7,091 bases of DNA, from NCBI GenBank assembly GCA_945901215.1, contig CAMDKE010000145.1, positions 1 through 7,091 on the forward strand, given 5' to 3'. Source of the DNA: Comamonas sp. lk. GTDB taxonomy: Bacteria; Pseudomonadota; Gammaproteobacteria; Burkholderiales; Burkholderiaceae_C. The notes beneath the pieces were generated by a model. That model worked only from the letters and a program-made list of their open reading frames with translations, was not told where the DNA came from and did not search any database. This document shows positions 1-6,491 of this stretch, piece after piece. A program made the position numbers and the translations under genes. Within the stretch, counting starts at the first letter, position 1. Each line of letters begins with the position of its first letter.

Positions 1-264
1 GGTCACGTCATCGGGCTGCCAGCGGTCTTGCCGCACGGCCTGTGGCGCGGTCACTTGCCAGCCCCACAAAAACTGCGTGGTTTTCAGCACCTGCAAAATG
101 CCGCTGTAGCCTTCGGCTTTTTGCACGCTGATGCATTGCGGGTACTCGACGCCAAAAGCGCCCAGGCAATGCAGCGCGTAGGCAAAGGACAGCCGCACAC
201 CCAAAGTCACCGGCCATAAAAACAGCCGGGCCAGTTCAAACAAGATGGTTTCAAACGCAAACAG
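1..264 (-). pseudogene. cobN: ExbB-like 5' end fused to a CobN (cobaltochelatase) internal fragment, running off the left edge
   Basis: After a TGA at 282-280 this minus-strand frame stays open to base 1. The part at about 1-144 resembles the C-terminal region of CobN, the large ATP-dependent subunit that inserts cobalt into hydrogenobyrinate diamide: it has KAEGYSGILQVLKTTQFLWG followed by WQVTAPQAVRQDRWQ. The part at about 145-258 (ELARLFLWPVTLGVRLSFAY, then ALHCLGAFGVE) is a hydrophobic segment that looks like the start of a MotA/TolQ/ExbB-type proton-channel protein, a frequent neighbour of cobN. CobN is normally over 1,200 residues, so nearly all of it is missing, and PepSY occupies the place where its 5' end would be. 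No ATG start exists. The only start with a Shine-Dalgarno-like AGAAGG upstream is CTG at 264-262; TTG at 243-241 is an alternative. I call it a chimeric remnant. The CobN match is fairly secure from memory of the family; the ExbB match is weaker. Confidence 0.6.
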
Positions 265-306
265 GGGGACAGTCCTTCTTCAAGTCATCACAAAAAACAG
301 GGACAG
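259..306. repeat. Pair of short direct repeats (AAACAGGG(GG)ACAG) between PepSY and the cobN remnant
   Basis: The plus strand carries aaacagggggacag at 259-272 and aaacagggacag at 295-306, separated by 22 bases. They differ only by two extra G. On the minus strand they read CTGTCCC(CC)TGTTT. Similar CTGTCCC/GGGACAG-cored repeats are scattered in many betaproteobacterial genomes, often near REP-associated tyrosine transposases; that link is recalled, not tested here. The second copy touches the PepSY stop codon (309-307) directly, and the first overlaps the possible CTG start of the chimeric frame. The pair fills the whole space between the two reading frames and may mark the breakpoint of the rearrangement. 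Confidence 0.5.
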
Positions 307-1857
307 CTAGTGCGCTGCATGGCGCGCATGGCCGCCATGACCATGTCTGCGCCTGCGCGGCACCAGCACACGCCAGGCAATCACGCAAGACGTGATACAC
401 AGCGCCGTGCCCAGCAGCGACAGCAGCACGACCAGCGTGTCCCGCAGCCAGGGCCGCGCCAGCAGCGGCGCAAAATCAAAACTGTGCAGGCCGTTGTAGA
501 GCACACGCTGCCAGCGGTTGGATGAGTCGGCCCTGAGCAGCAGCCTGCTTGAGGCCGGGTCGGCGTACATCGTCACGCCATCGGCCCACTGCGCGCGCCA
601 GACCGGCAACGGCCGCGTATGCCGCGTGTTGTCATTGAGTTCCCGGGCGTAATACAAATCGTCGTAAGCCGTCACTTGAACGATGGTGGGGACACCGGCC
701 TGCGCCGCGTCGGGGCGCAGAGCTTGCAGGGCAGCCCGCATCGTGTCGTCAGGCAGCGTGGACAGGGCAGGCCTTGACATGTTGTCGTCCGCTGCATCCA
801 CCCGCACCAGCGCCTGTGCAGAAACACCGCGCAGACGGTACCAGGACTGCCCGGCCACACGCAGCAGATCGATTTCCTTGACCTCCAGACCGGGCACGGC
901 GGCGAGCACCTGCGCCGGATTCAGCGTGACCGCCGCCTTGGGGCCGGCCCATTGCGTGCGTTCTGCGGCCAGCGCGCCGCGGGAAGAAAAAACGCCAAAC
1001 GGGTTCATCGACAGCAGTCCAGAAAAAATCCAGGTCAATGTAAAAATCGCGGCAACCAGGCCGCAGATGTGATGCCAGCGCATCCAGAAGTTGCGGTAGG
1101 GAATCCAGCGTACGCGGTTGAGAAACAGGTGCCAGACGCCCAGCACCATGCCGGTGACCGACAGCACAACAGCGGGAATCGACAGCCACACAATCACGTT
1201 GTGCCAGGCTTGGGGGTATTGGCGCAGTTCAGTGAAATAAATCCAGTGCGGCACCGCACCCAGCCAGTTCCAGAAACGCTCGGCGCGTCGGGTGTCACGC
1301 ACCACCTCGGCAGCCATCGGCGAGACATACAGCTCCAGTCCGTCCGGCCCGTCCAACTCCATCCGCAGCAGCGGGCGGTAGCGATTCAGGCCTTGCGGCA
1401 CGGTCCACTGGTCGCGCTCCAGCATTTCGCTGTGCACGGCGCGCCTGCCGCTGAAGGCCTCGGCCACCGCCTTGGCCGCCTCGACGGACAGCGGCGCCTG
1501 AACCTGTCCGTTGCGTGCATCGACGGCCCGCCAAAGCGGCTCACTTGCAGGGCCCTGCACCGGCGTGCCCAGCAAACGCCAGACTGGCACACCCGCAGAC
1601 ATGCCCAACCGTGCCTCACTGCTTGGCAGGCCGGCTCGCTCGGCGGCTTGCTGCGCCGTCAGGCAACAGTCTTTGGGCAGTTGCAAGGGCGGCAAACCGG
1701 CCAGCCGCTCGGCCTGCGTCAAGCCGGGAAAGGGCACGTAGTACAGCACTAACCCACTGATAAACCACATCAGAAACAGCAGCGCCAAGGTGACGCCCAG
1801 CCACTTGTGCAGAAAAATCAGGCTTTTGTGGAAAACCCTTTTGAAGGCGAAACGCAT
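307..1857 (-). CDS. PepSY-associated transmembrane protein, putative inner-membrane metal-chelate/corrinoid reductase partner of the TonB receptor
   Basis: The 516-residue product has the PepSY_TM layout: TM1 about 13-40, a periplasmic PepSY-type loop about 41-215, TM2 about 219-244, TM3 about 262-285, a second large loop about 286-470, and TM4 about 472-499. Conserved-looking histidines sit at helix ends (HKWLG at 17, H219, HH at 262-263, LHSFDF at 458), as expected for heme ligands in this family. Relatives such as FoxB reduce ferric siderophores in the inner membrane after TonB-dependent uptake. Residues 64-65 are adjacent cysteines just past TM1, and the C-terminus (505-516) holds five His in a short Arg/Gly/Ala tail. 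Start 1857 lies 12 bp after the receptor stop with no strong Shine-Dalgarno, which suggests translational coupling. Membership in a B12 operon suggests the substrate is a cobalt or corrinoid complex, but iron chelates cannot be excluded. Family assignment is secure; function is inferred. Confidence 0.88.
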   Translation of the reverse strand: MRFAFKRVFHKSLIFLHKWLGVTLALLFLMWFISGLVLYYVPFPGLTQAERLAGLPPLQLPKDCCLTAQQAAERAGLPSSEARLGMSAGVPVWRLLGTPVQGPASEPLWRAVDARNGQVQAPLSVEAAKAVAEAFSGRRAVHSEMLERDQWTVPQGLNRYRPLLRMELDGPDGLELYVSPMAAEVVRDTRRAERFWNWLGAVPHWIYFTELRQYPQAWHNVIVWLSIPAVVLSVTGMVLGVWHLFLNRVRWIPYRNFWMRWHHICGLVAAIFTLTWIFSGLLSMNPFGVFSSRGALAAERTQWAGPKAAVTLNPAQVLAAVPGLEVKEIDLLRVAGQSWYRLRGVSAQALVRVDAADDNMSRPALSTLPDDTMRAALQALRPDAAQAGVPTIVQVTAYDDLYYARELNDNTRHTRPLPVWRAQWADGVTMYADPASSRLLLRADSSNRWQRVLYNGLHSFDFAPLLARPWLRDTLVVLLSLLGTALCITSCVIAWRVLVPRRRRHGHGGHARHAAH

Positions 1858-1869
1858 CGCGGATGCTGG

Positions 1870-3978
1870 TCAGATTTTCACGCGGGCGGTGAGGTAAACA
1901 GCGCGCGGTGCGCCCAGCAACCAGCGGGTGTTGTTGGTGCCCGAAATCGCGTAATCCTTGTCCGTCAGGTTGCTGACCGACAACGCCAGGTTCGTGCTGC
2001 GCGAGAACTCGTAACGCAGCAAGGCGTCCAGCGTTGTGTAGCTGGGGAAATGCAGCGTATTGGCCGTGTTCGCCGCGCGTGTGCCGACGTATTGCAGCCC
2101 CACACCGGCCTGCCACTTCGGCGCAAAACGGTAGCTGGTCCAGACATTGGCGATACGCTCGGGCACATTGACCGGCGTGTTGCCGGTACGCGAGACCAGC
2201 AGCGCGCCCTGCACTTCGTTAAAACTGTCAAAACGGGCGCGCAGCATCGCCAGGTTGGCGTCCACGCTCCAGCCGCGCACCGGCTCCATGGCCAGCGCCA
2301 GCTCGACACCGGTGGACGACTGCTGGCCGATCTGCTGCGTGACAAGCGGGTTGGTCGCGTCACGCGAGAGGATGTTGCGTTTCTCAATTCGGTAGACCGA
2401 GCTTGTCCACTCGCCGCGCACGGAAGGCAACTCGCCCTTGGCGCCGAATTCAACTTGGCGGCCTCTGGTGAGGGTTTGGTTAGCAACTGTTGGCAGGTTC
2501 AACGATCCACCGAGTGGGTCGGTGCCGGTCGAGTATTGGCCGTAGACGGACACTTCGTTGGTAGCGCGCCATACCGCGCCGATCCGGCCTGTCAGGGGTG
2601 AGTAGGTCTGGCGGGTAAAGGCTGAGGTCACCAGCTCAGTGTTGTCCAGCGTCATGCGGTCCTGGCGCAGACCCGCCACCAGCTTCCACTGCGCCGACAG
2701 GTCCAGCGCGTTTTCGGCAAAAAAGGCGGTGCTGTCCAGTCGGGCCTGGCGCCGCGGCGTGGTGGCCACCGAGCTGGTGAAATTACCAGGAACCACATTG
2801 AAAGGGTCCACCGAACTGCTGCCTGGGTATGGCGAGTTGTTGGTGTGCCGGAAATCCACATGCGACGCGTCAAAGCCGGTGACAAAACGGTTCTTCATGC
2901 CGCCCAGCATGCCGTCGAAAGTGGCGTCAAAGCGGTTGCCGGTCTGGCTCAGGTCGTGCAGGATTTCCAGGTAGTCGCTGCGCGTGACGCGCCGGGTGGC
3001 CGGCACATAGGTGTAGCTCTCCGTGTTGCGCCAGTGCCGGTCGCTGCTCAGAAAATAGGTTTCGTTGCGCAGCTTGATGCGGTCCGACGCCTGGTACTCG
3101 ATCTTGGCGCGCAGCCATTGGTCGTCGTATTTCACCAGCGCGTCCTGCACGTTGAAGCTGGTGCGGCGCAGCCGGTCGTCCAATTGGCCGTTAATCAGTG
3201 GCGTGCCAAAGTAGGTCGAATCGTCGTTGCGCGCAGCGTCGGCCGACAGCGTGATCTTGAGCGCGTTGCTGGGCTGGATCAGCAGCGCCAGCGAGTAGTT
3301 CTGACGCGAATAGGCGTTGACGGCGCGAAAGCCACTGCTTTTTTCGCCACTGACGTAGGCCGAGTAGGCCAGCGTGTCGCTCATCGGTCCACGCGATCCG
3401 ACACCGCCGAGCACCGTGCCGTAGGAGCCGAAGGTAAGGAAAGCTTCATGCTCGGTGTGACTGCGCAGCGGTTGCTTGGTGATGTAGTTGACCGCCGCGC
3501 CAATGCTGCCGTTGCCGTACAGCACCGAGGCCGGTCCGCGCAAGGCTTCAATCGATTCATAAGGCCAGGTCGAAAACGGAAAGGTCACCGTGCCGGACCC
3601 GACGACCAGGCGCGTGCCGTCAATCATTTGCGCCACCGAATTGTGGCCGGAAAATCCGCGCACGGTCAGACCGGTACCGCCGTTACCGGCCGATGCGCTG
3701 TCGGTAAACCCCGGCATGCGCTTGACGGCATCCTGTACGCGGGTGATGTTGCGATCCTCCAGGTCAGCGCTGCTGATACTGGTCACGCTTGCTGGTGTTT
3801 CGCGCGGCTTCAAGCCAAGGCGTGAGCCGGTAGTGCCGGGCACGTTCAGGCCCAGGCTGCTATTGGGCGCCTGGACGGCTTCGATGATGTGCACTGTGGG
3901 CAACTCGGCGGTTTGTGCGAGAGCATGCAGGCTCACGATCAGCGGGCTGGTGGCGATATAGACAACAGACAGTTTCAT
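1870..3978 (-). CDS. TonB-dependent outer-membrane receptor (siderophore-receptor type) in a cobalamin operon
   Basis: The 702-residue product begins with a signal peptide (about 1-22, ending HALAQ), followed by a plug domain about 57-168 and a 22-strand-type barrel to the end. Plug hallmarks are RETPASVTSISSADLEDRNI, QDAVKRMPGF, LTVRGFSGHN and GPASVLYGNGSIGAAVNYIT. Late hallmarks are the NLTDKDY motif and the GAPRAVYLTARVKI end. The overall style is that of ferric-siderophore receptors (FhuE/FpvA-like) rather than classic BtuB. The final residue is Ile where outer-membrane barrels usually end in Phe, Tyr or Trp. An in-frame ATG at 3984 would add two residues, but AGAGGA lies only one base before it and 7 bases before the ATG at 3978, so 3978 is preferred. 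It follows bluB by 81 bp and precedes the PepSY gene by 12 bp. The family is certain. The ligand is unknown; cobalamin, another corrinoid, or a cobalt/iron chelate are candidates. Confidence 0.92.
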   Translation of the reverse strand: MKLSVVYIATSPLIVSLHALAQTAELPTVHIIEAVQAPNSSLGLNVPGTTGSRLGLKPRETPASVTSISSADLEDRNITRVQDAVKRMPGFTDSASAGNGGTGLTVRGFSGHNSVAQMIDGTRLVVGSGTVTFPFSTWPYESIEALRGPASVLYGNGSIGAAVNYITKQPLRSHTEHEAFLTFGSYGTVLGGVGSRGPMSDTLAYSAYVSGEKSSGFRAVNAYSRQNYSLALLIQPSNALKITLSADAARNDDSTYFGTPLINGQLDDRLRRTSFNVQDALVKYDDQWLRAKIEYQASDRIKLRNETYFLSSDRHWRNTESYTYVPATRRVTRSDYLEILHDLSQTGNRFDATFDGMLGGMKNRFVTGFDASHVDFRHTNNSPYPGSSSVDPFNVVPGNFTSSVATTPRRQARLDSTAFFAENALDLSAQWKLVAGLRQDRMTLDNTELVTSAFTRQTYSPLTGRIGAVWRATNEVSVYGQYSTGTDPLGGSLNLPTVANQTLTRGRQVEFGAKGELPSVRGEWTSSVYRIEKRNILSRDATNPLVTQQIGQQSSTGVELALAMEPVRGWSVDANLAMLRARFDSFNEVQGALLVSRTGNTPVNVPERIANVWTSYRFAPKWQAGVGLQYVGTRAANTANTLHFPSYTTLDALLRYEFSRSTNLALSVSNLTDKDYAISGTNNTRWLLGAPRAVYLTARVKI

Positions 3979-3984
3979 TTCCAT

Positions 3985-3990
3985 TCCTCT
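3985..3990 (-). promoter_or_regulatory. Ribosome binding site of the TonB-dependent receptor
   Basis: The minus strand reads AAAAAAGAGGAATGGAAATG here. AGAGGA is the best Shine-Dalgarno sequence among the transport and cob genes of this window. It is 7 bases from the ATG at 3978 but abuts the ATG at 3984, so it supports the downstream start. The surrounding gap (3979-4059) is too short for a complete cobalamin riboswitch. Confidence 0.6.
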
Positions 3991-4059
3991 TTTTTGGCAA
4001 GTTGATTAAATTCGCCGAGTTGACCGGCCCGCTTGGCTGCACCCATGCGGACTGGCTGC

Positions 4060-4746
4060 TCAGCTGTTCCCGGGTAAAGCCGGAGCCATGGTCTGGCCCC
4101 AGCAGTTTTCAAAAATCAGGTCTTCCAGCGCGCAGCGCCGGGCCCAGCGTTCCTGCTGAAGCATCGGTTCCTCGTAGAACCCACTTACCGGCCCCAGGCA
4201 AAGTAAAGCAATCGGCTCGGCACCAGCCGGCATTTGCAACAGGGCACTGACCGCAGCCGGGTCAAACAACGACACCCAGCCCATACCCAGACCTTCGGCG
4301 CGCGCCGCCAGCCAAAGGTTCTGGATGGCACAGGCGGTGGAGGCCAGATCCATCTGCGGCATGGTGCGACGGCCAAAGACATGCTTCTCGCGTCCATCGG
4401 CCAGGGCCACGACCCAGACCTCCGCCGCGCTGAGCAGCCCCTCGACCTTGAGCCGCATGAACTCGCCTTCGCGCTCGCCCAGCGCGCGCGCGGTCAACAC
4501 GCGCTCGGCCTCCACCAGCGTATGAAGCTGCTGGCGCAAAGCCGGCTGCCCTATGCGCACAAAACGCCAGGGCTGCATGAAACCGACGCTGGGCGCATGG
4601 TGGGCCGCCTGCAACAAACGCCGCATCAGCTCTGGCGCCACGCTGCCGCCCGAGAAATGCCGCATGTCGCGCCGCTCGAAAATCGCGCGGTACACCGCAG
4701 CGATTTCGGCCGTTGAAAAGGCGTGACTGGGAGATGAGCTATTCAT
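4060..4746 (-). CDS. bluB: 5,6-dimethylbenzimidazole synthase BluB
   Basis: BluB is a flavin-destructase of the nitroreductase fold. It uses O2 to fragment reduced FMN into 5,6-dimethylbenzimidazole, the lower ligand of cobalamin. The 228-residue product matches the family over its whole length: AVYRAIFERRDMRHF (residues 18-31) with Asp27 at the place of the catalytic Asp of Sinorhizobium BluB, APSVGFMQPWRFV (51-63), RRTMPQMDLASTACAIQNLW (126-145), GMGWVSLFD (154-162) with its conserved Ser, and ALEDLIFENCWG near the end. The frame can be extended to an ATG at 4797, but that adds 17 residues unlike the family and overlaps cobO by 47 bases. The ATG at 4746, four bases after the cobO stop, fits length and operon spacing better. 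BluB needs O2, which agrees with the aerobic (CobN-type) pathway hinted at by the left-edge fragment. Confidence 0.95.
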   Translation of the reverse strand: MNSSSPSHAFSTAEIAAVYRAIFERRDMRHFSGGSVAPELMRRLLQAAHHAPSVGFMQPWRFVRIGQPALRQQLHTLVEAERVLTARALGEREGEFMRLKVEGLLSAAEVWVVALADGREKHVFGRRTMPQMDLASTACAIQNLWLAARAEGLGMGWVSLFDPAAVSALLQMPAGAEPIALLCLGPVSGFYEEPMLQQERWARRCALEDLIFENCWGQTMAPALPGNS

Positions 4747-4750
4747 CCTG

Positions 4751-5332
4751 TCAGTCTTCAATCCCGCGCTGCGCGGGAACACCAGCATTGAACGCATGTT
4801 TGACCTTGGTCATCTCGGTCACGGTGTCGGCCAGCGCGATGATTTCAGGCGGGCAACGCCGGCCGGTGATAACCACATGCACGTCCTGAGGCCGGCCCTG
4901 CAGCGTCTGCAGCACGTCGTCCAGCGGCATCCAGCCGTAAATCAGCGGGTAGGTCAGCTCATCGAGCACCACCATGAAATTCTCGCTGCTCAGGATCGCC
5001 ACTTTGGCTTTTTTCCAGCCATCGCGCGCCAGCTGGGCGGAATGCTCCAGGTCCTGACTTTTCCAGCTGAAGCCGTCGCCCAGCCCTTCTATCGGAATGC
5101 CGAGTTGCTCGAACATGCGGTGTTCGCCGAAGCGCGCGCTCGGCACTTTCATGAACTGGAAAATCTTCACCGCCTTGCCATGCACATGGTGACGCCCGTG
5201 CGCCCGCAGGGCCAGGCCAAAGGCGGCCGTGCTTTTGCCTTTGCCGTCGCCGGTGTTGACGATCACCAGACCCCGGCGTTCACCTTCAGGCTTGTCATAG
5301 GGCTTCTCAGACGGAGGGGATTCAAGTTGCAT
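4751..5332 (-). CDS. cobO: Cob(I)yrinic acid a,c-diamide adenosyltransferase (ATP:corrinoid adenosyltransferase)
   Basis: This cytoplasmic enzyme (CobO/BtuR/Salmonella CobA type) transfers the adenosyl group of ATP to the reduced cobalt of corrinoids, in de novo synthesis or salvage. The 193 residues are full length. Visible are the P-loop GDGKGKST (28-35), the FQFMK strand (58-62), the Walker-B-like VVLDELTYPL (121-130), VVITGR (153-158), and the usual C-terminal end HAFNAGVPAQRGIE (179-192). The start at 5332 is six bases after the cobA stop and lacks a clear Shine-Dalgarno, so translation is probably coupled to cobA. The next gene, bluB, starts four bases after its stop. The enzyme needs Co(I), so a reductant is required; the ferredoxin at the head of the operon is a candidate donor. 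Confidence 0.95.
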   Translation of the reverse strand: MQLESPPSEKPYDKPEGERRGLVIVNTGDGKGKSTAAFGLALRAHGRHHVHGKAVKIFQFMKVPSARFGEHRMFEQLGIPIEGLGDGFSWKSQDLEHSAQLARDGWKKAKVAILSSENFMVVLDELTYPLIYGWMPLDDVLQTLQGRPQDVHVVITGRRCPPEIIALADTVTEMTKVKHAFNAGVPAQRGIED

Positions 5333-5338
5333 CAGGAT

Positions 5339-6148
5339 TTACGATTCATGGTGGACCGGTTCAAGGACATGGTGGCTGCGCGCTGCAGGCTGAAAATCCG
5401 GACTGAGCCGCACCGTTTCGCCAATAATCAGCAAGCCTGGGTGCGGCCCATACAAAGGCGCCTGCGCCACCAGCGCATGCAGTTCGGTCGCCACCACCTG
5501 CTGGGAGGGTCGGGTTCCGTCGAGCACGATGGCGGCAGGCGTTTCAGGCGACAGGCCGTGCGCCATGAGCTGGCGGGCAATCTGCGCCAGGCGCTGCACG
5601 CCCATGTAGAACACCCGCGTCTGCCCCGGCCTGGCCAACGCGGCCCAGTCCGGCGGTGCATTGCCGTCGGCCTCGTGACCGGTCAGGAAAACGCAGCTGT
5701 TTGAAAAGTCGCGGTGGGTCAGCGGGATACCCGCCGCCGCCGCGCAGCCACCCGCCGCCGTCACGCCGGGCACCACCTCGAAGGCAATACCGGCAGCCTG
5801 CAAAGCCTGCACTTCTTCGCCGCCCCGGCCAAAGACGTAGGGGTCACCGCCCTTGAGCCGCACCACGCAGCGGCCGGCTCGCGCATGCTGCACCAGCAAG
5901 GCATGAATGCCCTCTTGCGGCACCGAATGGTTGCCCAGAGCCTTTCCGACATAGGTCCGTAAAGCCGCCTGCGGGATCAGGGCCAGCACCTCGGGCGTGA
6001 TCAACCGGTCGTGCACCACCACTTCGGCCCGCTGAATCCTGTCCAGCGCCCGCAAGGTCAGCAAATCGGCCGCGCCCGGACCAGCCCCGACGATATAAAC
6101 CATACCCGCCACGGGGTGCAAAGGCTTGATGATGTCACTCTGCATCAT
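5339..6148 (-). CDS. cobA: Uroporphyrinogen-III C-methyltransferase (SUMT)
   Basis: SUMT uses S-adenosylmethionine to methylate uroporphyrinogen III at C2 and C7, giving precorrin-2, the branch point to cobalamin and siroheme. The 269-residue length is normal for the single-domain enzyme; there is no CysG-type dehydrogenase/ferrochelatase fusion. Motifs in order: VYIVGAGPGAADLLTLRALD (17-36), HDRLI (46-50), VRLKGGDPYVFGRGGEE (96-112), VVPGVTAA (125-132), AGIPLTHRDF (139-148), DGTRPSQQ (210-217) and GLLIIGETV (238-246). The start overlaps the ferredoxin stop by 14 bases. AAGGA lies 10 bases before the ATG at 6148; a second ATG at 6145 follows directly and would shorten the protein by one residue. 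The stop is six bases before cobO. The name cobA here means SUMT, not the Salmonella adenosyltransferase. Confidence 0.95.
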   Translation of the reverse strand: MMQSDIIKPLHPVAGMVYIVGAGPGAADLLTLRALDRIQRAEVVVHDRLITPEVLALIPQAALRTYVGKALGNHSVPQEGIHALLVQHARAGRCVVRLKGGDPYVFGRGGEEVQALQAAGIAFEVVPGVTAAGGCAAAAGIPLTHRDFSNSCVFLTGHEADGNAPPDWAALARPGQTRVFYMGVQRLAQIARQLMAHGLSPETPAAIVLDGTRPSQQVVATELHALVAQAPLYGPHPGLLIIGETVRLSPDFQPAARSHHVLEPVHHES

Positions 6149-6491
6149 GCCCTTGCGGTCCTTGGTGAAAAATCAGGTCGGCAACCGGCTGCCCGCCCAC
6201 CAGGTGCTGCTCGATGATGCGGTCCATGTTGGCGGGCGTGACGTCGTAGTACCAGACACCATCAGGCTGCACACACATGACTGGCCCTCCCTTGCAAGCG
6301 GCAAAGCAACTGACGCGGCTGCGCTTGACGCGAAGCTCGCCCTCGTTGATGCCGGCCGCCTTGAACTTGTCGCCCAGGCTGTCGAACAGCTCCTGCGATG
6401 CACCATCCTGTGTGCAACGTGGGCCGGTACAGATCAACACATGGCGTTTGTAAGCGCCAATCCTGGGCTTGACGACCGCCACCTCGCTCAT
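6135..6491 (-). CDS. NuoE-like thioredoxin-fold [2Fe-2S] ferredoxin of the cobalamin operon
   Basis: From the ATG at 6491 the product has 118 residues. It carries KRHVLICTGPRCTQDG (15-30) and SCFAACKGGPVMCVQPDGVW (61-80). Cys21-x4-Cys26 and Cys62-x3-Cys66 follow the cluster-ligand spacing of NuoE/24-kDa-type [2Fe-2S] proteins; Cys73 is an extra cysteine. Such ferredoxins often sit beside cobA and cobO in betaproteobacteria and may deliver electrons for cobalt reduction or to BluB flavin, though that role is inferred. The frame is open further upstream and continues in frame into transposase-derived codons (LLQTLPGIDLMGAA and VEIGSDMS). The chosen Met is itself the Met of the transposase DMS motif, so the native start seems lost or displaced. 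No good Shine-Dalgarno is visible: GGAG lies 12 bases upstream. A longer fusion from a TTG at 6605 is possible but less likely. Confidence 0.85.
   Translation of the reverse strand: MSEVAVVKPRIGAYKRHVLICTGPRCTQDGASQELFDSLGDKFKAAGINEGELRVKRSRVSCFAACKGGPVMCVQPDGVWYYDVTPANMDRIIEQHLVGGQPVADLIFHQGPQGHDAE

Noticed and set aside
8..217. Minus-strand ATG-started open frame of 69 codons at the left edge
   Set aside because: Its product resembles nothing, while the overlapping minus-strand frame reads as ExbB-like and CobN sequence.
952..1752. Long plus-strand open frame (266 codons) opposite the PepSY gene
   Set aside because: It is antisense to a clear membrane protein, has an Arg/Gln/His-rich low-complexity composition and no family motif; it is a GC-rich shadow frame.
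2845..3825. Long plus-strand open frame (326 codons) opposite the TonB receptor
   Set aside because: It mirrors the receptor codons, shows no recognisable domain, and the opposite strand carries unmistakable plug and barrel motifs.
4005..4010. TTTAAT on the minus strand before the receptor as a possible -10 promoter box
   Set aside because: No credible -35 box stands at the right distance; the gap may still hold a promoter but the sequence does not show it.
4747..4797. Upstream ATG start for bluB at 4797
   Set aside because: It adds 17 residues unlike the BluB family and overlaps cobO; the ATG at 4746 fits family length and spacing.
4796..5704. Plus-strand open frame (302 codons) across cobO and cobA
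   Set aside because: It spans two well-supported genes on the opposite strand and has shadow-like composition.
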